64,000 nt of DNA from Burkholderiales bacterium. GTDB lineage: Bacteria; Pseudomonadota; Gammaproteobacteria; Burkholderiales; Burkholderiaceae_C. Below, in pieces: positions 1 to 10,454 of this stretch (its first letter is position 1; each line of letters opens with the position of its first letter). The stretch spans positions 88,667 to 152,666 of the forward strand of contig JACRAY010000035.1 of NCBI GenBank assembly GCA_016213325.1, in the 5' to 3' direction. The position numbers and the translations under genes were made by a program. The notes beneath the pieces were generated by a model. That model had not been told where the DNA came from. It searched no databases and saw only the letters and a program-made list of their open reading frames with translations.

Positions 1-767
1 GTCAGGTTCAGGCTGCGCATGGCGGCCAGCAGCGCCATCGACGGCACGCCGTTGCCGTCGTAGTTGACCAGCAGCGCCTCGTAGCGCACCGAGCCGTCGA
101 CGTCGTTCAGCTGGTTCAGGTGGCCGATGCCGGCGGCGGCCTTGCCGATCAGCTCGATCGGCTGCTGCGTCTTCATGGCGGGCACCGAGAAGCCGCTGTT
201 CTCGCGCACCGCGCTCTTGGCCGCGTAGGGCGGCAGCGGCTTGTCGACGCGGCCCTGCGGCTCGCCGAGCACGAACACCGAGGGCACCACCACGTTGCCT
301 GCCTTCGCCATGCTGGCGGCCAGCTTGGCGTCGGTGTCGAGCGCCTTCTCGGCTTCGGTGATCACGTTGCCCAGCGCCTCGGGGTAGGGCGCGGCAGCCA
401 GCGTCTCCTTGATCTTGCGGATGTACTGCAGGCCGCGGTCGGTCTGCGGCTCGAAGAAGAACGCGGTATGGACGATGGTCTTGGCCTTGGCGCCGGCCAG
501 CTTGTCGATCAGGTCGGCATGCACGTCGCGCGGCCAGGGCCAGCGGCCGATGTTGGCGATGCTCTGGTCGTCGATGGCGATGACGGCGATGCGGTCGGAC
601 GGCTGGCGGCCGCTGGAGGTGCTGGCGAAGTCGTAGAAGCGGCGCTCCATCGTGGCGATGGTGTCGGTACCCACGTGCAGGATCACCACCGCCAGCACGA
701 CCAGGGCGGCTACGAACCAGTCTGCGCGCCAGAACTGGCCACGCTTGCTCGACGACGATGTGCTCAC
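1..767 (-). CDS. CHASE2-domain sensor protein, N-terminal part (runs off window)
   Basis: The reading frame opens with GTG at 767 and stays open to base 1, so about 255 N-terminal residues are seen and the C terminus is missing. The start is supported by AAGGGG a few bases upstream; an in-frame GTG further upstream (about 837) is an alternative. The protein begins with a short polar stretch, then a hydrophobic helix (about residues 13-30), then a periplasmic region with motifs such as IAVIAIDDQS and GRWPWPRD that are typical of CHASE2 extracellular sensor domains. CHASE2 proteins usually continue into three membrane helices and a cytoplasmic output domain (adenylate/guanylate cyclase, histidine kinase, Ser/Thr kinase or diguanylate cyclase). 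The output domain is outside the window, so the signalling type cannot be named. Confidence 0.75.
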   Translation of the reverse strand, partial: MSTSSSSKRGQFWRADWFVAALVVLAVVILHVGTDTIATMERRFYDFASTSSGRQPSDRIAVIAIDDQSIANIGRWPWPRDVHADLIDKLAGAKAKTIVHTAFFFEPQTDRGLQYIRKIKETLAAAPYPEALGNVITEAEKALDTDAKLAASMAKAGNVVVPSVFVLGEPQGRVDKPLPPYAAKSAVRENSGFSVPAMKTQQPIELIGKAAAGIGHLNQLNDVDGSVRYEALLVNYDGNGVPSMALLAAMRSLNL

Positions 768-900
768 TTCCCGCCCCTTGTGCAGACCTGCCCAGATGCC
801 TGTGTTTCCCCACAGGCCGCGCTCCCATGACGCCACAGTCAGGGGCGCAGGACTCCTTGTGGGCACGTTATCAGACGCGACAACAACCTACAAGGGACTT

Positions 901-966
901 CGTGAGCAGATTCTCACGAATTGTTGCAAACGCGCACGGCCCGGATGCGGGGCATCGCGGGCCGTG
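901..966. terminator. hairpins downstream of sucD, possible transcription terminator
   Basis: Between sucD and the CHASE2 gene there are two inverted repeats. The stronger, 935-966, pairs CACGGCCCG with CGGGCCGTG and continues inward as GATGC/GCATC around a GGG loop with one bulged base. The second, 901-918, is CGTGAG/CTCACG. A third, weaker CCGGG/CCCGG pair lies directly after the sucD stop (972-987). None is followed by a clear T run, so an intrinsic terminator is only a possibility; they may instead protect the 3' end or act with Rho. Confidence 0.35.
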
Positions 967-987
967 GCGGACCGGGGAAAACCCGGC

Positions 988-1881
988 TTAGAGCAGCGAC
1001 TTGAGGATGCGGCCCATCTCGGACGGATTGCGCGTCACCCTGAAGCCGCACTCTTCCATGATCGCGAGCTTCGCGTCGGCGGTGTCGGCGCCGCCCGAGA
1101 TGAGGGCGCCCGCATGGCCCATGCGCTTGCCGGGAGGGGCGGTGACGCCTGCGATGAAGCCCACGATCGGCTTCTTCATGTGCTCCTTGCACCAGCGCGC
1201 GGCGTCGGCTTCGTCCGGGCCGCCGATCTCGCCGATCATGATGACGGCGTCGGTGTCGGGGTCGTCGTTGAACGCCTGCATCACGTCGATGTGCTTCAGC
1301 CCGTTGATCGGGTCGCCGCCGATGCCCACCGCGGACGACTGGCCGATGCCCAGCTCGGTGAGCTGCGCCACGGCTTCGTAGGTGAGCGTGCCGGAGCGCG
1401 ACACCACGCCGACGCGGCCCTTCCTGTGGATGTGGCCGGGCATGATGCCGATCTTGATCTCCTCGGGCGTGATCAGGCCGGGGCAGTTGGGCCCGAGCAG
1501 CAGCGTCTTCTTGCCGCCCGCGGCTTCCTTGGCCTTCATCCGGTTGCGCACCACCAGCATGTCCTTCACCGGGATGCCCTCGGTGATGCAGATGGCGAGG
1601 TCGAGGTCGGCTTCGACCGCTTCCCAGATCGCCTCGGCGGCGCCGGCCGGCGGCACGTAGATCACCGACACCGTGGCGCCGGTCTGCTGCTTGGCCTCTT
1701 TCACCGACGCATAGATCGGGATGTCGAAGATCTTCTCGCCCGCCTTCTTGGGGTTGACGCCCGCGACGAAGCAGTTCTTGCCGTTCGCGTATTCCTGGCA
1801 CTTCTCGGTGTGGAACTGGCCGGTCTTGCCCGTGATGCCCTGGGTGATGACCCGGGTGTCCTTGTTGATGTAGATCGACAT
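988..1881 (-). CDS. sucD: succinyl-CoA synthetase (ADP-forming) alpha subunit
   Basis: 297 residues, the usual length for SucD. With SucC it interconverts succinyl-CoA + ADP/GDP + Pi and succinate + CoA + ATP/GTP in the cytoplasmic TCA cycle. The start is MSIYINKDTR at 1881; a longer upstream frame is only the antisense/other-frame shadow of sucC. The N-terminal CoA-binding Rossmann domain shows GITGKTGQFHT (residues 15-25), the PNCPG loop is at 131-135, and the phosphorylated active-site histidine is His256 in GHAGAL. It lies 11 bp after sucC, so the two are co-transcribed and translated as a 1:1 pair. High confidence. Confidence 0.97.
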   Translation of the reverse strand: MSIYINKDTRVITQGITGKTGQFHTEKCQEYANGKNCFVAGVNPKKAGEKIFDIPIYASVKEAKQQTGATVSVIYVPPAGAAEAIWEAVEADLDLAICITEGIPVKDMLVVRNRMKAKEAAGGKKTLLLGPNCPGLITPEEIKIGIMPGHIHRKGRVGVVSRSGTLTYEAVAQLTELGIGQSSAVGIGGDPINGLKHIDVMQAFNDDPDTDAVIMIGEIGGPDEADAARWCKEHMKKPIVGFIAGVTAPPGKRMGHAGALISGGADTADAKLAIMEECGFRVTRNPSEMGRILKSLL

Positions 1882-1892
1882 GTACGTTTTCC

Positions 1893-3056
<1,164 letters not shown>

Positions 3057-3215
3057 GGGGTCTCTCTAGCGAACGGGATACGGGAAGGGGGTGGCGGCTT
3101 CTCGCCCGGGCAGCAGGGCAGCCCTGCGCGGCGCAGCCTTCAACTGTATCATGGTGCATCGCACAACCGACACCGGGCTGACGGTACCCGCCGCAGTGGC
3201 CGCACAGGAATGACC

Positions 3216-4136
3216 ATGGTCAAGGTTTTCATCGATGGCGAGGCCGGCACCACCGGCCTGCAAATCCGCGAGCGGCTGGCGAAGATGCCGGCCGTCGAAC
3301 TGGTAAGCATCGCGCCCGAGCGGCGCAAGGACCCTGCGGCCAAGCGCGAGCTGATGGCGGCGGTGGACCTGGTGATCTTCTGCCTGCACGACGACGCCGC
3401 GCGCGAATCGGCGGCCATGGTCGAAGACATCGCCAAAGGCGGCGGCAAGGCGCCGCGCATCATCGACGCGTCCACAGCCCACCGCACGGCGCCGGGCTGG
3501 GTCTATGGCTTTCCCGAGCTCGAGCCGGCCCAGGCCGAGGCGATCCGCCGGGCCGGCCGCGTGAGCAACCCGGGCTGCTACGCCACCGGCGCCATCGCGC
3601 TGGTGCGGCCGCTGGTCGACGCCGGCCTGCTGCCGCCTGACTACCCGGTCTGCCTGCCGTCCATCAGCGGCTATTCGGGCGGCGGGCGCAGCATGATCGA
3701 AGCGTACGAGTCAGGCACCGCGCCGGCCTACGAGGTCTACGCGCTGGGGCTGAAGCACAAGCACCTGCCCGAGATCATGAAGTACACCGGCCTCACGCGG
3801 CGGCCCGTGTTCGTGCCTTCGGTGGGTAATTTCCGCCAGGGGATGATCGTGCAGCTGCCGCTGCACCTCGACACGCTGCCCGGCAACCCCAAGCCGGCAG
3901 ACCTGCACGAGGCGCTGGCTGCGCACTACCGCGGCAGCGAGTGGGTGACGGTGGAAAAGTCCACCGAGGACGGCAAGCTCGACGCGCTGGCGCTGAACGA
4001 CACCAACCGGATGGAACTGCGCGTGTATGCCAACATGGACTACCACCATGCCGTGCTCATCGCGCGGCTGGACAACCTGGGCAAGGGCGCCAGCGGCGCC
4101 GCGGTGCAGAACCTGAGGCTGATGCTGGGCCTGTAG
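3216..4136 (+). CDS. argC: N-acetyl-gamma-glutamyl-phosphate reductase, type 2
   Basis: 306 residues; NADPH-dependent reduction of N-acetylglutamyl-5-phosphate to the semialdehyde in arginine biosynthesis. The N-terminal dinucleotide-binding motif is FIDGEAGTTG (5-14); the catalytic cysteine is Cys121 in SNPGCYATG. The short length and the early GEAGTTGLQI sequence fit the type 2 branch of the family rather than the ~345-residue type 1. Two ATG codons lie two codons apart (3210 and 3216); AGGAA at 3206-3210 is well spaced for 3216 and overlaps the first one, so 3216 is preferred. It is alone on this strand, converging on recX with a 39-bp gap. Confidence 0.95.
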   Translation: MVKVFIDGEAGTTGLQIRERLAKMPAVELVSIAPERRKDPAAKRELMAAVDLVIFCLHDDAARESAAMVEDIAKGGGKAPRIIDASTAHRTAPGWVYGFPELEPAQAEAIRRAGRVSNPGCYATGAIALVRPLVDAGLLPPDYPVCLPSISGYSGGGRSMIEAYESGTAPAYEVYALGLKHKHLPEIMKYTGLTRRPVFVPSVGNFRQGMIVQLPLHLDTLPGNPKPADLHEALAAHYRGSEWVTVEKSTEDGKLDALALNDTNRMELRVYANMDYHHAVLIARLDNLGKGASGAAVQNLRLMLGL

Positions 4137-4175
4137 GCGGGCTGGGAAGGCCTCGACCGCCGCGGGGACGACGGG

Positions 4176-4622
4176 TCAGTCCAGCTCGAGCCGCAGCACC
4201 CGCGCAATCACGTCGCCGGAGAACCCCCGCGCCGCCAGGAACCGCGCCTGCCTGGCGCGGGCCGCCGCGTCGGCCGGCGGCTCGCCGAACTTGCGGCGCC
4301 AGACTTCGCAGGCGCGCTCGAGCTCGGTGGTGCGCAATGCGGCCACGGCCTGCGCCACCTGCTCGGGCGGCACGCCCTTGGCCACCAGTTCCTGCTTCAC
4401 GCGGCCCGCGCCGAACTTCGGCGCCTTGCGGTGCACGATCGAGTCGGCCACGCGCTGCTCGTCGATCAGGCCGCGCGCCTGCAGGTTGTCCAGCGTGCGC
4501 TGCAGCTGGCCGGGCTCCTTCTCGTGCGCGGCCAGCTTGCGTTCGAGTTCGGCGCGCGAATGTTCGCGCCGCGACAGCAACTGCAGGGCGCGGCCCGTGA
4601 GCGAGGGCTGGCCGAAAGCCAT
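4176..4622 (-). CDS. recX: regulatory protein RecX
   Basis: 148 residues. RecX binds inside the RecA filament groove and limits RecA activity. The protein is a series of short three-helix repeats, with the family signature REHSRAELERKL near the N terminus (about 17-28) and a second copy of the pattern around LQARGLIDEQRVADS (46-60). It starts 9 bp after the recA stop and is on the same strand, which is the usual recA-recX arrangement, so expression probably depends on read-through from recA. No truncation seen. Confidence 0.93.
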   Translation of the reverse strand: MAFGQPSLTGRALQLLSRREHSRAELERKLAAHEKEPGQLQRTLDNLQARGLIDEQRVADSIVHRKAPKFGAGRVKQELVAKGVPPEQVAQAVAALRTTELERACEVWRRKFGEPPADAAARARQARFLAARGFSGDVIARVLRLELD

Positions 4623-4631
4623 GGGCGCGCC

Positions 4632-5693
<1,062 letters not shown>

Positions 5694-5739
5694 TTCGATT
5701 TTCTCCTTGTAGGTCAATGGGTTAGCGATTGCATTCCAG

Positions 5740-5755
5740 CTGGTTGGGCACACAG
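5740..5755 (-). promoter_or_regulatory. degenerate LexA (SOS) box upstream of recA
   Basis: On the plus strand CTGG-N8-ACAG, i.e. CTGT-N8-CCAG on the minus strand: one mismatch from the CTGT-N8-ACAG LexA consensus, 47 bp before the recA start. Farther upstream on the minus strand TTTACT and TACAGT are 18 bp apart and could be the -35 and -10 boxes. recA is normally LexA-controlled, which is why this match is reported; the sequence alone does not prove binding. Confidence 0.35.
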
Positions 5756-5838
5756 GCTGGATGCATGGCCAGTACTGTAACGAGCGAGCTTGCGCGAAGT
5801 AAACAGGTTTTTTGGTCAGTTTGCCTTACGATTGCTGC

Positions 5839-6321
5839 ATGTCCCCTGCCGACGACAGCTGGCGCAGCACGCACCTGGGCCGCCTGCTCGGAAACGCCCT
5901 GCGCCGCTTCGACGAGCGCGTGCTGCACCTGATGGCGCACGCCATCGACGTGCCGCTCGCGCTGTCCAACCTGGCCGCCCGCGCCCAGGTGAGCGCGGCC
6001 CACATCCACGTGACGCGGCACCTGGCGCTGCCCGGCTCGCGCCTGACCGACCTGGCGCAAAGCGCCGGCATGACCAAGCAGGCCATGGGCGACCTGGTGG
6101 ACCAGTGCGAGGCCTGGGGCCTCGTCACGCGCGAAACCGACCCGCGCGATGCCCGCGCGCGCCTGGTCAAGTTCACGCCCGCGGGGCTGGCGTGGCTGCA
6201 GGCCTTCCGCGATGCGGTGGCCCAGGCCGAGGCCGAATTCCGCGCCGAAGTCGGCGCCGACGTCGCAACAGTAGTCGCGCTCGGCCTCGAGGCTTATGCT
6301 GGGGGTAGTTGGGAAACCTAG
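5839..6321 (+). CDS. MarR-family transcriptional regulator
   Basis: 160 residues, start ATG at 5839 (an upstream in-frame TTG adds nine residues without support). The central winged helix-turn-helix reads LAQSAGMTKQAMGDLVDQCE (recognition helix) followed by the wing GLVTRETDPRDARARLVKFT, with the conserved DPRDAR wing motif. Dimerisation helices flank it on both sides. It is divergent from recA and 27 bp upstream of a two-component operon on the same strand, so it may form a transcription unit with it. Ligand and targets are not predictable; MarR proteins commonly repress efflux or aromatic-stress genes and themselves. Confidence 0.85.
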   Translation: MSPADDSWRSTHLGRLLGNALRRFDERVLHLMAHAIDVPLALSNLAARAQVSAAHIHVTRHLALPGSRLTDLAQSAGMTKQAMGDLVDQCEAWGLVTRETDPRDARARLVKFTPAGLAWLQAFRDAVAQAEAEFRAEVGADVATVVALGLEAYAGGSWET

Positions 6322-6348
6322 AATTCCGGCCCACAGGAGACTAGAAGC

Positions 6349-7023
6349 ATGCGGATCCTCATAGCCGAAGACGACCAGGTACTGGCCGATGGCCTGCTGC
6401 GCAGCCTGCGCGCGGCCGGTGCCGCCGTGGACCACGTGGCGAGCGGCACCGAGGCGGACGCCGCGCTCATGACGAACAACGAGTTCGACATGCTGATCCT
6501 GGACCTGGGCCTGCCCAAGATGCACGGGCTCGAGGTGCTGCGCAAACTGCGCGGGCGCGGCTCGTCGATCCCCGTGCTGATCCTCACCGCGGCCGACGCG
6601 GTGGACGAGCGCGTGAAGGGCCTCGACCTCGGCGCCGACGACTACATGGCCAAGCCCTTCGCGCTGTCCGAGCTGGAAGCGCGCGTGCGGGCGCTGACGC
6701 GCCGCGGCATGGGCGGCACCAGCAGCATCATCAAGCACGGGCCCCTCGTCTACGACCAGGCCGGCCGCGTGGCCACCATCGACGGCAAGATGGTCGAACT
6801 GTCGGCGCGCGAGCTGGGCCTGCTCGAAGTGCTGCTGCAGCGCTCGGGGCGCCTGGTCAGCAAGGACCAGCTGGTCGAGCGCCTGTGCGAGTGGGGCGAG
6901 GAAGTGAGCAACAACGCGATCGAGGTGTACATCCACCGCCTGCGCAAGAAGATCGAGAAGGGGCCGATCCGCATCGCGACGGTCCGAGGGCTCGGCTACT
7001 GCCTGGAGAAGATTCCGGGCTGA
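6349..7023 (+). CDS. OmpR/PhoB-family response regulator (TctD/QseB-like)
   Basis: 224 residues. Receiver domain at 1-115 with acidic pocket Glu7-Asp8-Asp9, phosphoacceptor Asp52 in LILDLGLP and the Lys of AKPFALSEL near 103; winged-helix DNA-binding domain at about 130-220 with the recognition region NNAIEVYIHRLRKKI. Good ribosome site (AGGAGACTAGAAGC before ATG). The partner kinase gene begins one base after the stop. The pair resembles TctD-TctE, which controls tricarboxylate uptake in other bacteria, but no tripartite tricarboxylate transporter lies nearby, so the signal is unknown. Confidence 0.92.
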   Translation: MRILIAEDDQVLADGLLRSLRAAGAAVDHVASGTEADAALMTNNEFDMLILDLGLPKMHGLEVLRKLRGRGSSIPVLILTAADAVDERVKGLDLGADDYMAKPFALSELEARVRALTRRGMGGTSSIIKHGPLVYDQAGRVATIDGKMVELSARELGLLEVLLQRSGRLVSKDQLVERLCEWGEEVSNNAIEVYIHRLRKKIEKGPIRIATVRGLGYCLEKIPG

Positions 7024-7024
7024 G

Positions 7025-8506
7025 ATGAAGATCTTCCAGCGTGAGCAACGATCTCTCTTCGGCGAGATCCTCGACTGGATGCTCACGCCGCTCTTGCTGC
7101 TGTGGCCGATCAGCCTGGCGCTGACCTGGCTGGTGGCGCAGAGCATCGCGGCCAAGCCGTTCGACCGCGCGCTCGAATACAACGTGCAGGCGCTTGCGCA
7201 GCTGGTGTCGGTGGGCGACAACCGGGCCGTGTTCAACCTGCCGGCGCCGGCGCGCGAGATCCTGCGCGCCGACGACTCCGACCTCGTCTACTACCAGGTG
7301 CTGGGGCCGCAGGGCGACCTGCTCGGTGGCGAACGCGACTTCCCGCACCCGCCCGAAGACGAGGTGCCGCAGCCCGGCGAGGTGCGGCTGCGCGACGACG
7401 AGATGCGCGGGCTCGACCTGCGCGTGGCCTACATCTGGGTGCGGCTCGACCTGCCGGGTCGGCCGCCCGCGCTGATCCAGGTGGCCGAAACGCGCGAAAA
7501 GCGTTCGGTGCTCGCCACCGAGATCATCAAGGGCGTCATGCTGCCGCAGCTGGTGATGCTGCCGCTGGCGGTGCTGCTGGTGTGGATGGCTCTGGTGCGC
7601 GGCATCAAGCCGCTGTCGGAGCTGGAAGAGCGCATCCGCGCGCGCAAGCCCGACGACCTGAGCCCGCTGGACGACCGCGTGGTGCCGCTCGAAGTGGCGC
7701 CGCTGGTGTCGTCGGTGAACGACCTGCTGACCCGCCTGAAGGATTCGATCTCGACGCAGAAGCGCTTCCTGGCCGACGCGGCCCACCAGCTGAAGACGCC
7801 GCTGGCCGGGCTGCGCATGCAGGCCGACCTGGCGCAGCGCGAGCAGTTCAACGCCGAGGAGCTGAAACTGTCGCTCAAGCAGATCGGCCGCTCCAGCATG
7901 CGCGCCACGCACACCGTGAACCAGCTGCTGGCGCTGGCCCGCGCCGAAGCCAGCGGCAAGACGTTCGTGCGCCAGCCCTGCGACCTGGCGCGGCTGACGG
8001 CCGAGGCCATGCAGGAGGCGCTGCCGCGCGCCATGGACCGCTCCATCGACCTCGGCTACGACGGCCCTGAGCCCGGCTCGCCGGGCGTCACGCTGGAGGG
8101 CAACCCCACGCTGCTGAAAGAGCTGATCCGCAACCTGGTGGACAACGCGATCAACTACACGCCGTCGAGCCGCGAGCAGCCCGGCGTGATCACGGCGCGC
8201 GTGCTGGCCGACCCCTTCGGCCGCGTGCTCATGCTGCAGGTGGAGGATTCGGGACCCGGCATCCCGGAAGCCGAGCGCGAACTGGTGTTCCAGCCCTTCT
8301 ACCGCGCGCTCGGCACCAACGTCGACGGCTCGGGGCTGGGCCTGCCCATCGTGCTGGAGATCGCGCGCCAGCACCATGCCGAGGTGGCCATCGAGGACGC
8401 GCGGCCCGGCCATGGCCCGCCCGGCACGCGCGTGGTGGTGCGTTTCGTGCTGCCCGAGGCGCAGGAAGAAGCCGCCACCGCCGGGCAGGGCGCAGCCGCT
8501 GCCTAG
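7025..8506 (+). CDS. sensor histidine kinase (TctE-like)
   Basis: 493 residues. Two membrane helices (about 19-40 and 173-192) bracket a 130-residue periplasmic sensor of the TctE N-terminal (2CSK) type. After the second helix come a HAMP-like linker, the dimerisation/phosphoacceptor motif with His254 in DAAHQLKTPL, and a complete ATPase domain: N box NLVDNAINYTP, G1 EDSGPGIP, F box FQPFYR, G2 GSGLGLPIV. It autophosphorylates and transfers to the response regulator encoded one base upstream. Its 3' end overlaps by four bases the 3' end of the convergent SPOR gene. Confidence 0.93.
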   Translation: MKIFQREQRSLFGEILDWMLTPLLLLWPISLALTWLVAQSIAAKPFDRALEYNVQALAQLVSVGDNRAVFNLPAPAREILRADDSDLVYYQVLGPQGDLLGGERDFPHPPEDEVPQPGEVRLRDDEMRGLDLRVAYIWVRLDLPGRPPALIQVAETREKRSVLATEIIKGVMLPQLVMLPLAVLLVWMALVRGIKPLSELEERIRARKPDDLSPLDDRVVPLEVAPLVSSVNDLLTRLKDSISTQKRFLADAAHQLKTPLAGLRMQADLAQREQFNAEELKLSLKQIGRSSMRATHTVNQLLALARAEASGKTFVRQPCDLARLTAEAMQEALPRAMDRSIDLGYDGPEPGSPGVTLEGNPTLLKELIRNLVDNAINYTPSSREQPGVITARVLADPFGRVLMLQVEDSGPGIPEAERELVFQPFYRALGTNVDGSGLGLPIVLEIARQHHAEVAIEDARPGHGPPGTRVVVRFVLPEAQEEAATAGQGAAAA

Positions 8507-9159
8507 CGGCAGGTCTTGAAGGTCTTGCCCGCCAGCACCGGCTTGAAGTCGTCCAGCCGCGGCCGGAGCGCATCGTCGACGGCCGCCAGGACCAGCTTCT
8601 GGCCCTTCACCTCGGCGCGCTCCTGCACCACCCGCGCGGTGCGCACGCCGCGTTCGGCGAGCGAGTCGAGCTGCCGGGTGGCGCTGGCTTCGGTGGCGTG
8701 GCCGCCCAGCGACAGGCCGGGTTCCAGCGAGGCGTTGGACAGCGGCTCGAAGCTGATGCCCAGCTGGCGCAGCTCGCCCTTCTTGCGGTTGACCATTTCG
8801 ACGTTGGCGTACTTGCCCATGTAGACGATCCAGCGGGCGGGTTCGCTCGCCAGCTCGAACGACCAGCCGCCGATGGGCCAGTTGGCCTCCAGCCAGCTGC
8901 GGGCGGCGGCCAGCTGCGCCTCGTCCAGCGTCACCTGCAGGCACTCGGGCGCACGCGAGGCCGAGGCAGCGGCTGCCTCCACCCGGCGCGCATCGTCGGC
9001 GCGCAGCACCCGCACCGCCTCGGGGCGGACCTGCTGGGTGATGCGCTGCGGCTCGCTCTGCTGCGCCGGGCCGTAGCCCCAAGGCAGCAGCAGGCCCTGC
9101 GACCACGCAAAGTAGGCCGCATTGGCGAGCAGCAAGGCGAGGGCAACGAGGCGCAGCAT
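8503..9159 (-). CDS. SPOR-domain (peptidoglycan-binding) membrane protein
   Basis: 218 residues. An N-terminal signal anchor (MLRLVALALLLANAAYFAW, 1-19) is followed by a linker rich in Arg, Ala and Gln and a C-terminal SPOR-like fold (about 125-200; pattern WIVYMGKYANVEMVNRKKG). SPOR domains bind denuded glycan strands at the division site. It is third in the minus-strand set SET-birA-SPOR, two bases after birA. In related genomes a type III pantothenate kinase (coaX) often sits between birA and this kind of gene; here it is absent. Function beyond septal peptidoglycan binding is not known. Confidence 0.75.
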   Translation of the reverse strand: MLRLVALALLLANAAYFAWSQGLLLPWGYGPAQQSEPQRITQQVRPEAVRVLRADDARRVEAAAASASRAPECLQVTLDEAQLAAARSWLEANWPIGGWSFELASEPARWIVYMGKYANVEMVNRKKGELRQLGISFEPLSNASLEPGLSLGGHATEASATRQLDSLAERGVRTARVVQERAEVKGQKLVLAAVDDALRPRLDDFKPVLAGKTFKTCR

Positions 9160-9161
9160 GG

Positions 9162-9893
9162 TCAGGCGGGCCGCACGCTGACTTCGGCGCTGGTGACGGC
9201 CTGCATCCCCGCTTCAGTATGCACGAGCAGGGAACCGCGCTCGGTCACGCCGTGGGCGGTGCCGCGCGCGCCGCCCGACAGCTGCACGGTGCGGTCGCGC
9301 AACGCGTCGCGCGCCATGAAACGCGCCTGGAACGGGGTGAAGCCGAAGCTCTCGAAGGCGTGCACGGTGGCCACCAGCGGCCCCGCCACCTCCTGCAGCG
9401 CGGTTTCGGCGTCGATGCCCGGCACCAGCTCGGCCAGGCAGGCCGGCGGAACCGACAGGCCCTGGGCATCGGTGGGCAGGATGTTGAGCCCCACGCCCAC
9501 TACCGCATAGCGCAGCGCCGAGGCCGGCGCGTCCGAGGAAGTGGCGGTCTCGATGAGGATGCCGCCCAGCTTGCGCCCTTCGAACCACAGGTCGTTGGGC
9601 CACTTCAGCTGGATGCGCGGGTGCAGGCATTCCGCCAGGCTCACGCCAACCGCCAGCGACAGGCCCGACCAGTCGGACGGGGCCAGCGCCAGCCCGAGCG
9701 AGAAGGTGAGCGAGGCGCCCGGCGCACTGGCCCAGCTGCGGCCGAGCCGGCCGCGCCCGGCGGTCTGCCTCCGGGCCACCAGCAGCACGGCGTCGGTGCG
9801 GCCGGCGCGCGCACGGCGCATCAGCTCGCTGCTGGTGGAGTCGATCTCGTCCACGCGCTCCACCGCCACGCCGTCGAGCGCCAGGGTTTCCAT
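9162..9893 (-). CDS. birA: biotin--[acetyl-CoA-carboxylase] ligase
   Basis: 243 residues, start METLALDG at 9893. Attaches biotin to carboxylase carrier lysines via biotinyl-AMP. The nucleotide/biotin loop GRGRLGRSW is at 46-54 and the KWPNDL and KLGGILIE motifs are intact; a small SH3-like C-terminal domain follows. It lacks the N-terminal helix-turn-helix of E. coli BirA, so it is a monofunctional class I ligase that does not repress biotin genes itself. One base separates it from the SET-domain gene stop and two bases from the SPOR gene: a three-gene operon. Confidence 0.94.
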   Translation of the reverse strand: METLALDGVAVERVDEIDSTSSELMRRARAGRTDAVLLVARRQTAGRGRLGRSWASAPGASLTFSLGLALAPSDWSGLSLAVGVSLAECLHPRIQLKWPNDLWFEGRKLGGILIETATSSDAPASALRYAVVGVGLNILPTDAQGLSVPPACLAELVPGIDAETALQEVAGPLVATVHAFESFGFTPFQARFMARDALRDRTVQLSGGARGTAHGVTERGSLLVHTEAGMQAVTSAEVSVRPA

Positions 9894-9894
9894 G

Positions 9895-10374
9895 TCAGCG
9901 GCGGCGCTTGGGCGCCAGCAGCGTGCCGCGGCAGGCGCGGCTGCCACACCAGCAGGGGTACTCGGCCTTGAGCTTCCTGGTGTACGGCTCGTCGATGATC
10001 AGGCCGTAGTCATAGCTGAGCTCCTCGCCGGGCTCGATGTTGCGCAGCGCCTTGATGAACACCCGGCCGTCCTGCTCGTCGGCCTCGCAGTTCGGGTCGC
10101 ACGAGTGGTTGATCCAGCGCGCCGCGTTGCCGCCCACGGCCGCGTCGATGACCCGCTTGTCGTCCACGTGGAAGTAAAACGTGTGGTTGGGGTCCTTCGG
10201 GTTCCAGGGGTGGCGCTTCTGAGCCTGCTTCCAGGTGATGATTTCACCCACGTATTCGATGATGGTTTCCCCCTCGGCAATGGGTTTCAGGGCGAAGACG
10301 CCCTTGCCGTGGACGCCCGACTTGCGGACCTGGATTCTTCGGGAACTGGCGGGCTGTGGAGGGTTGTCGGCCAT
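9895..10374 (-). CDS. SET-domain protein (putative protein lysine methyltransferase)
   Basis: 159 residues, start MADNPPQP at 10374; an in-frame extension of 31 codons through the GC-alternating tract is not credible. The catalytic SET signature is complete: GKGVFALKPIAEGE near the N terminus, WINHSCDPNCE (S-adenosylmethionine/lysine pocket), GEELSYDYG, and a post-SET zinc motif CWCGSRACRG near the end. Such short bacterial SET proteins are widespread in Burkholderiales; substrates are unknown (histone-like proteins and ribosomal proteins are proposed). It is first in the SET-birA-SPOR operon and divergent from topB, whose product has a histone-H1-like Lys/Ala tail, an intriguing neighbour. 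Confidence 0.88.
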   Translation of the reverse strand: MADNPPQPASSRRIQVRKSGVHGKGVFALKPIAEGETIIEYVGEIITWKQAQKRHPWNPKDPNHTFYFHVDDKRVIDAAVGGNAARWINHSCDPNCEADEQDGRVFIKALRNIEPGEELSYDYGLIIDEPYTRKLKAEYPCWCGSRACRGTLLAPKRRR

Positions 10375-10402
10375 CGGTCGGAAAAATTTGTTAACTTGGA
10401 CT

Positions 10403-10436
10403 CGTACGCACGCGCGCGTGTGCGCGTACGCGCGCG
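10403..10436. other. alternating purine-pyrimidine tract (Z-DNA-prone) in divergent promoter
   Basis: Thirty-four bases of uninterrupted pyrimidine-purine alternation, nearly all CG and TG/CA steps, begin and end with CGTACGC-like sequence and form an imperfect palindrome. It fills most of the 80-bp gap between the SET-domain gene and topB. Such tracts flip to left-handed DNA under negative supercoiling, so it could couple topB expression to supercoiling. The sequence property is directly visible; the regulatory role is inference. Confidence 0.6.
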
Positions 10437-10454
10437 AGAAAGGCGAGATTGTAG

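Noticed and set aside
5812..5838. TTG start nine codons upstream for the MarR gene
   Set aside because: No ribosome site and it adds nothing to the fold; ATG at 5839 is preferred.
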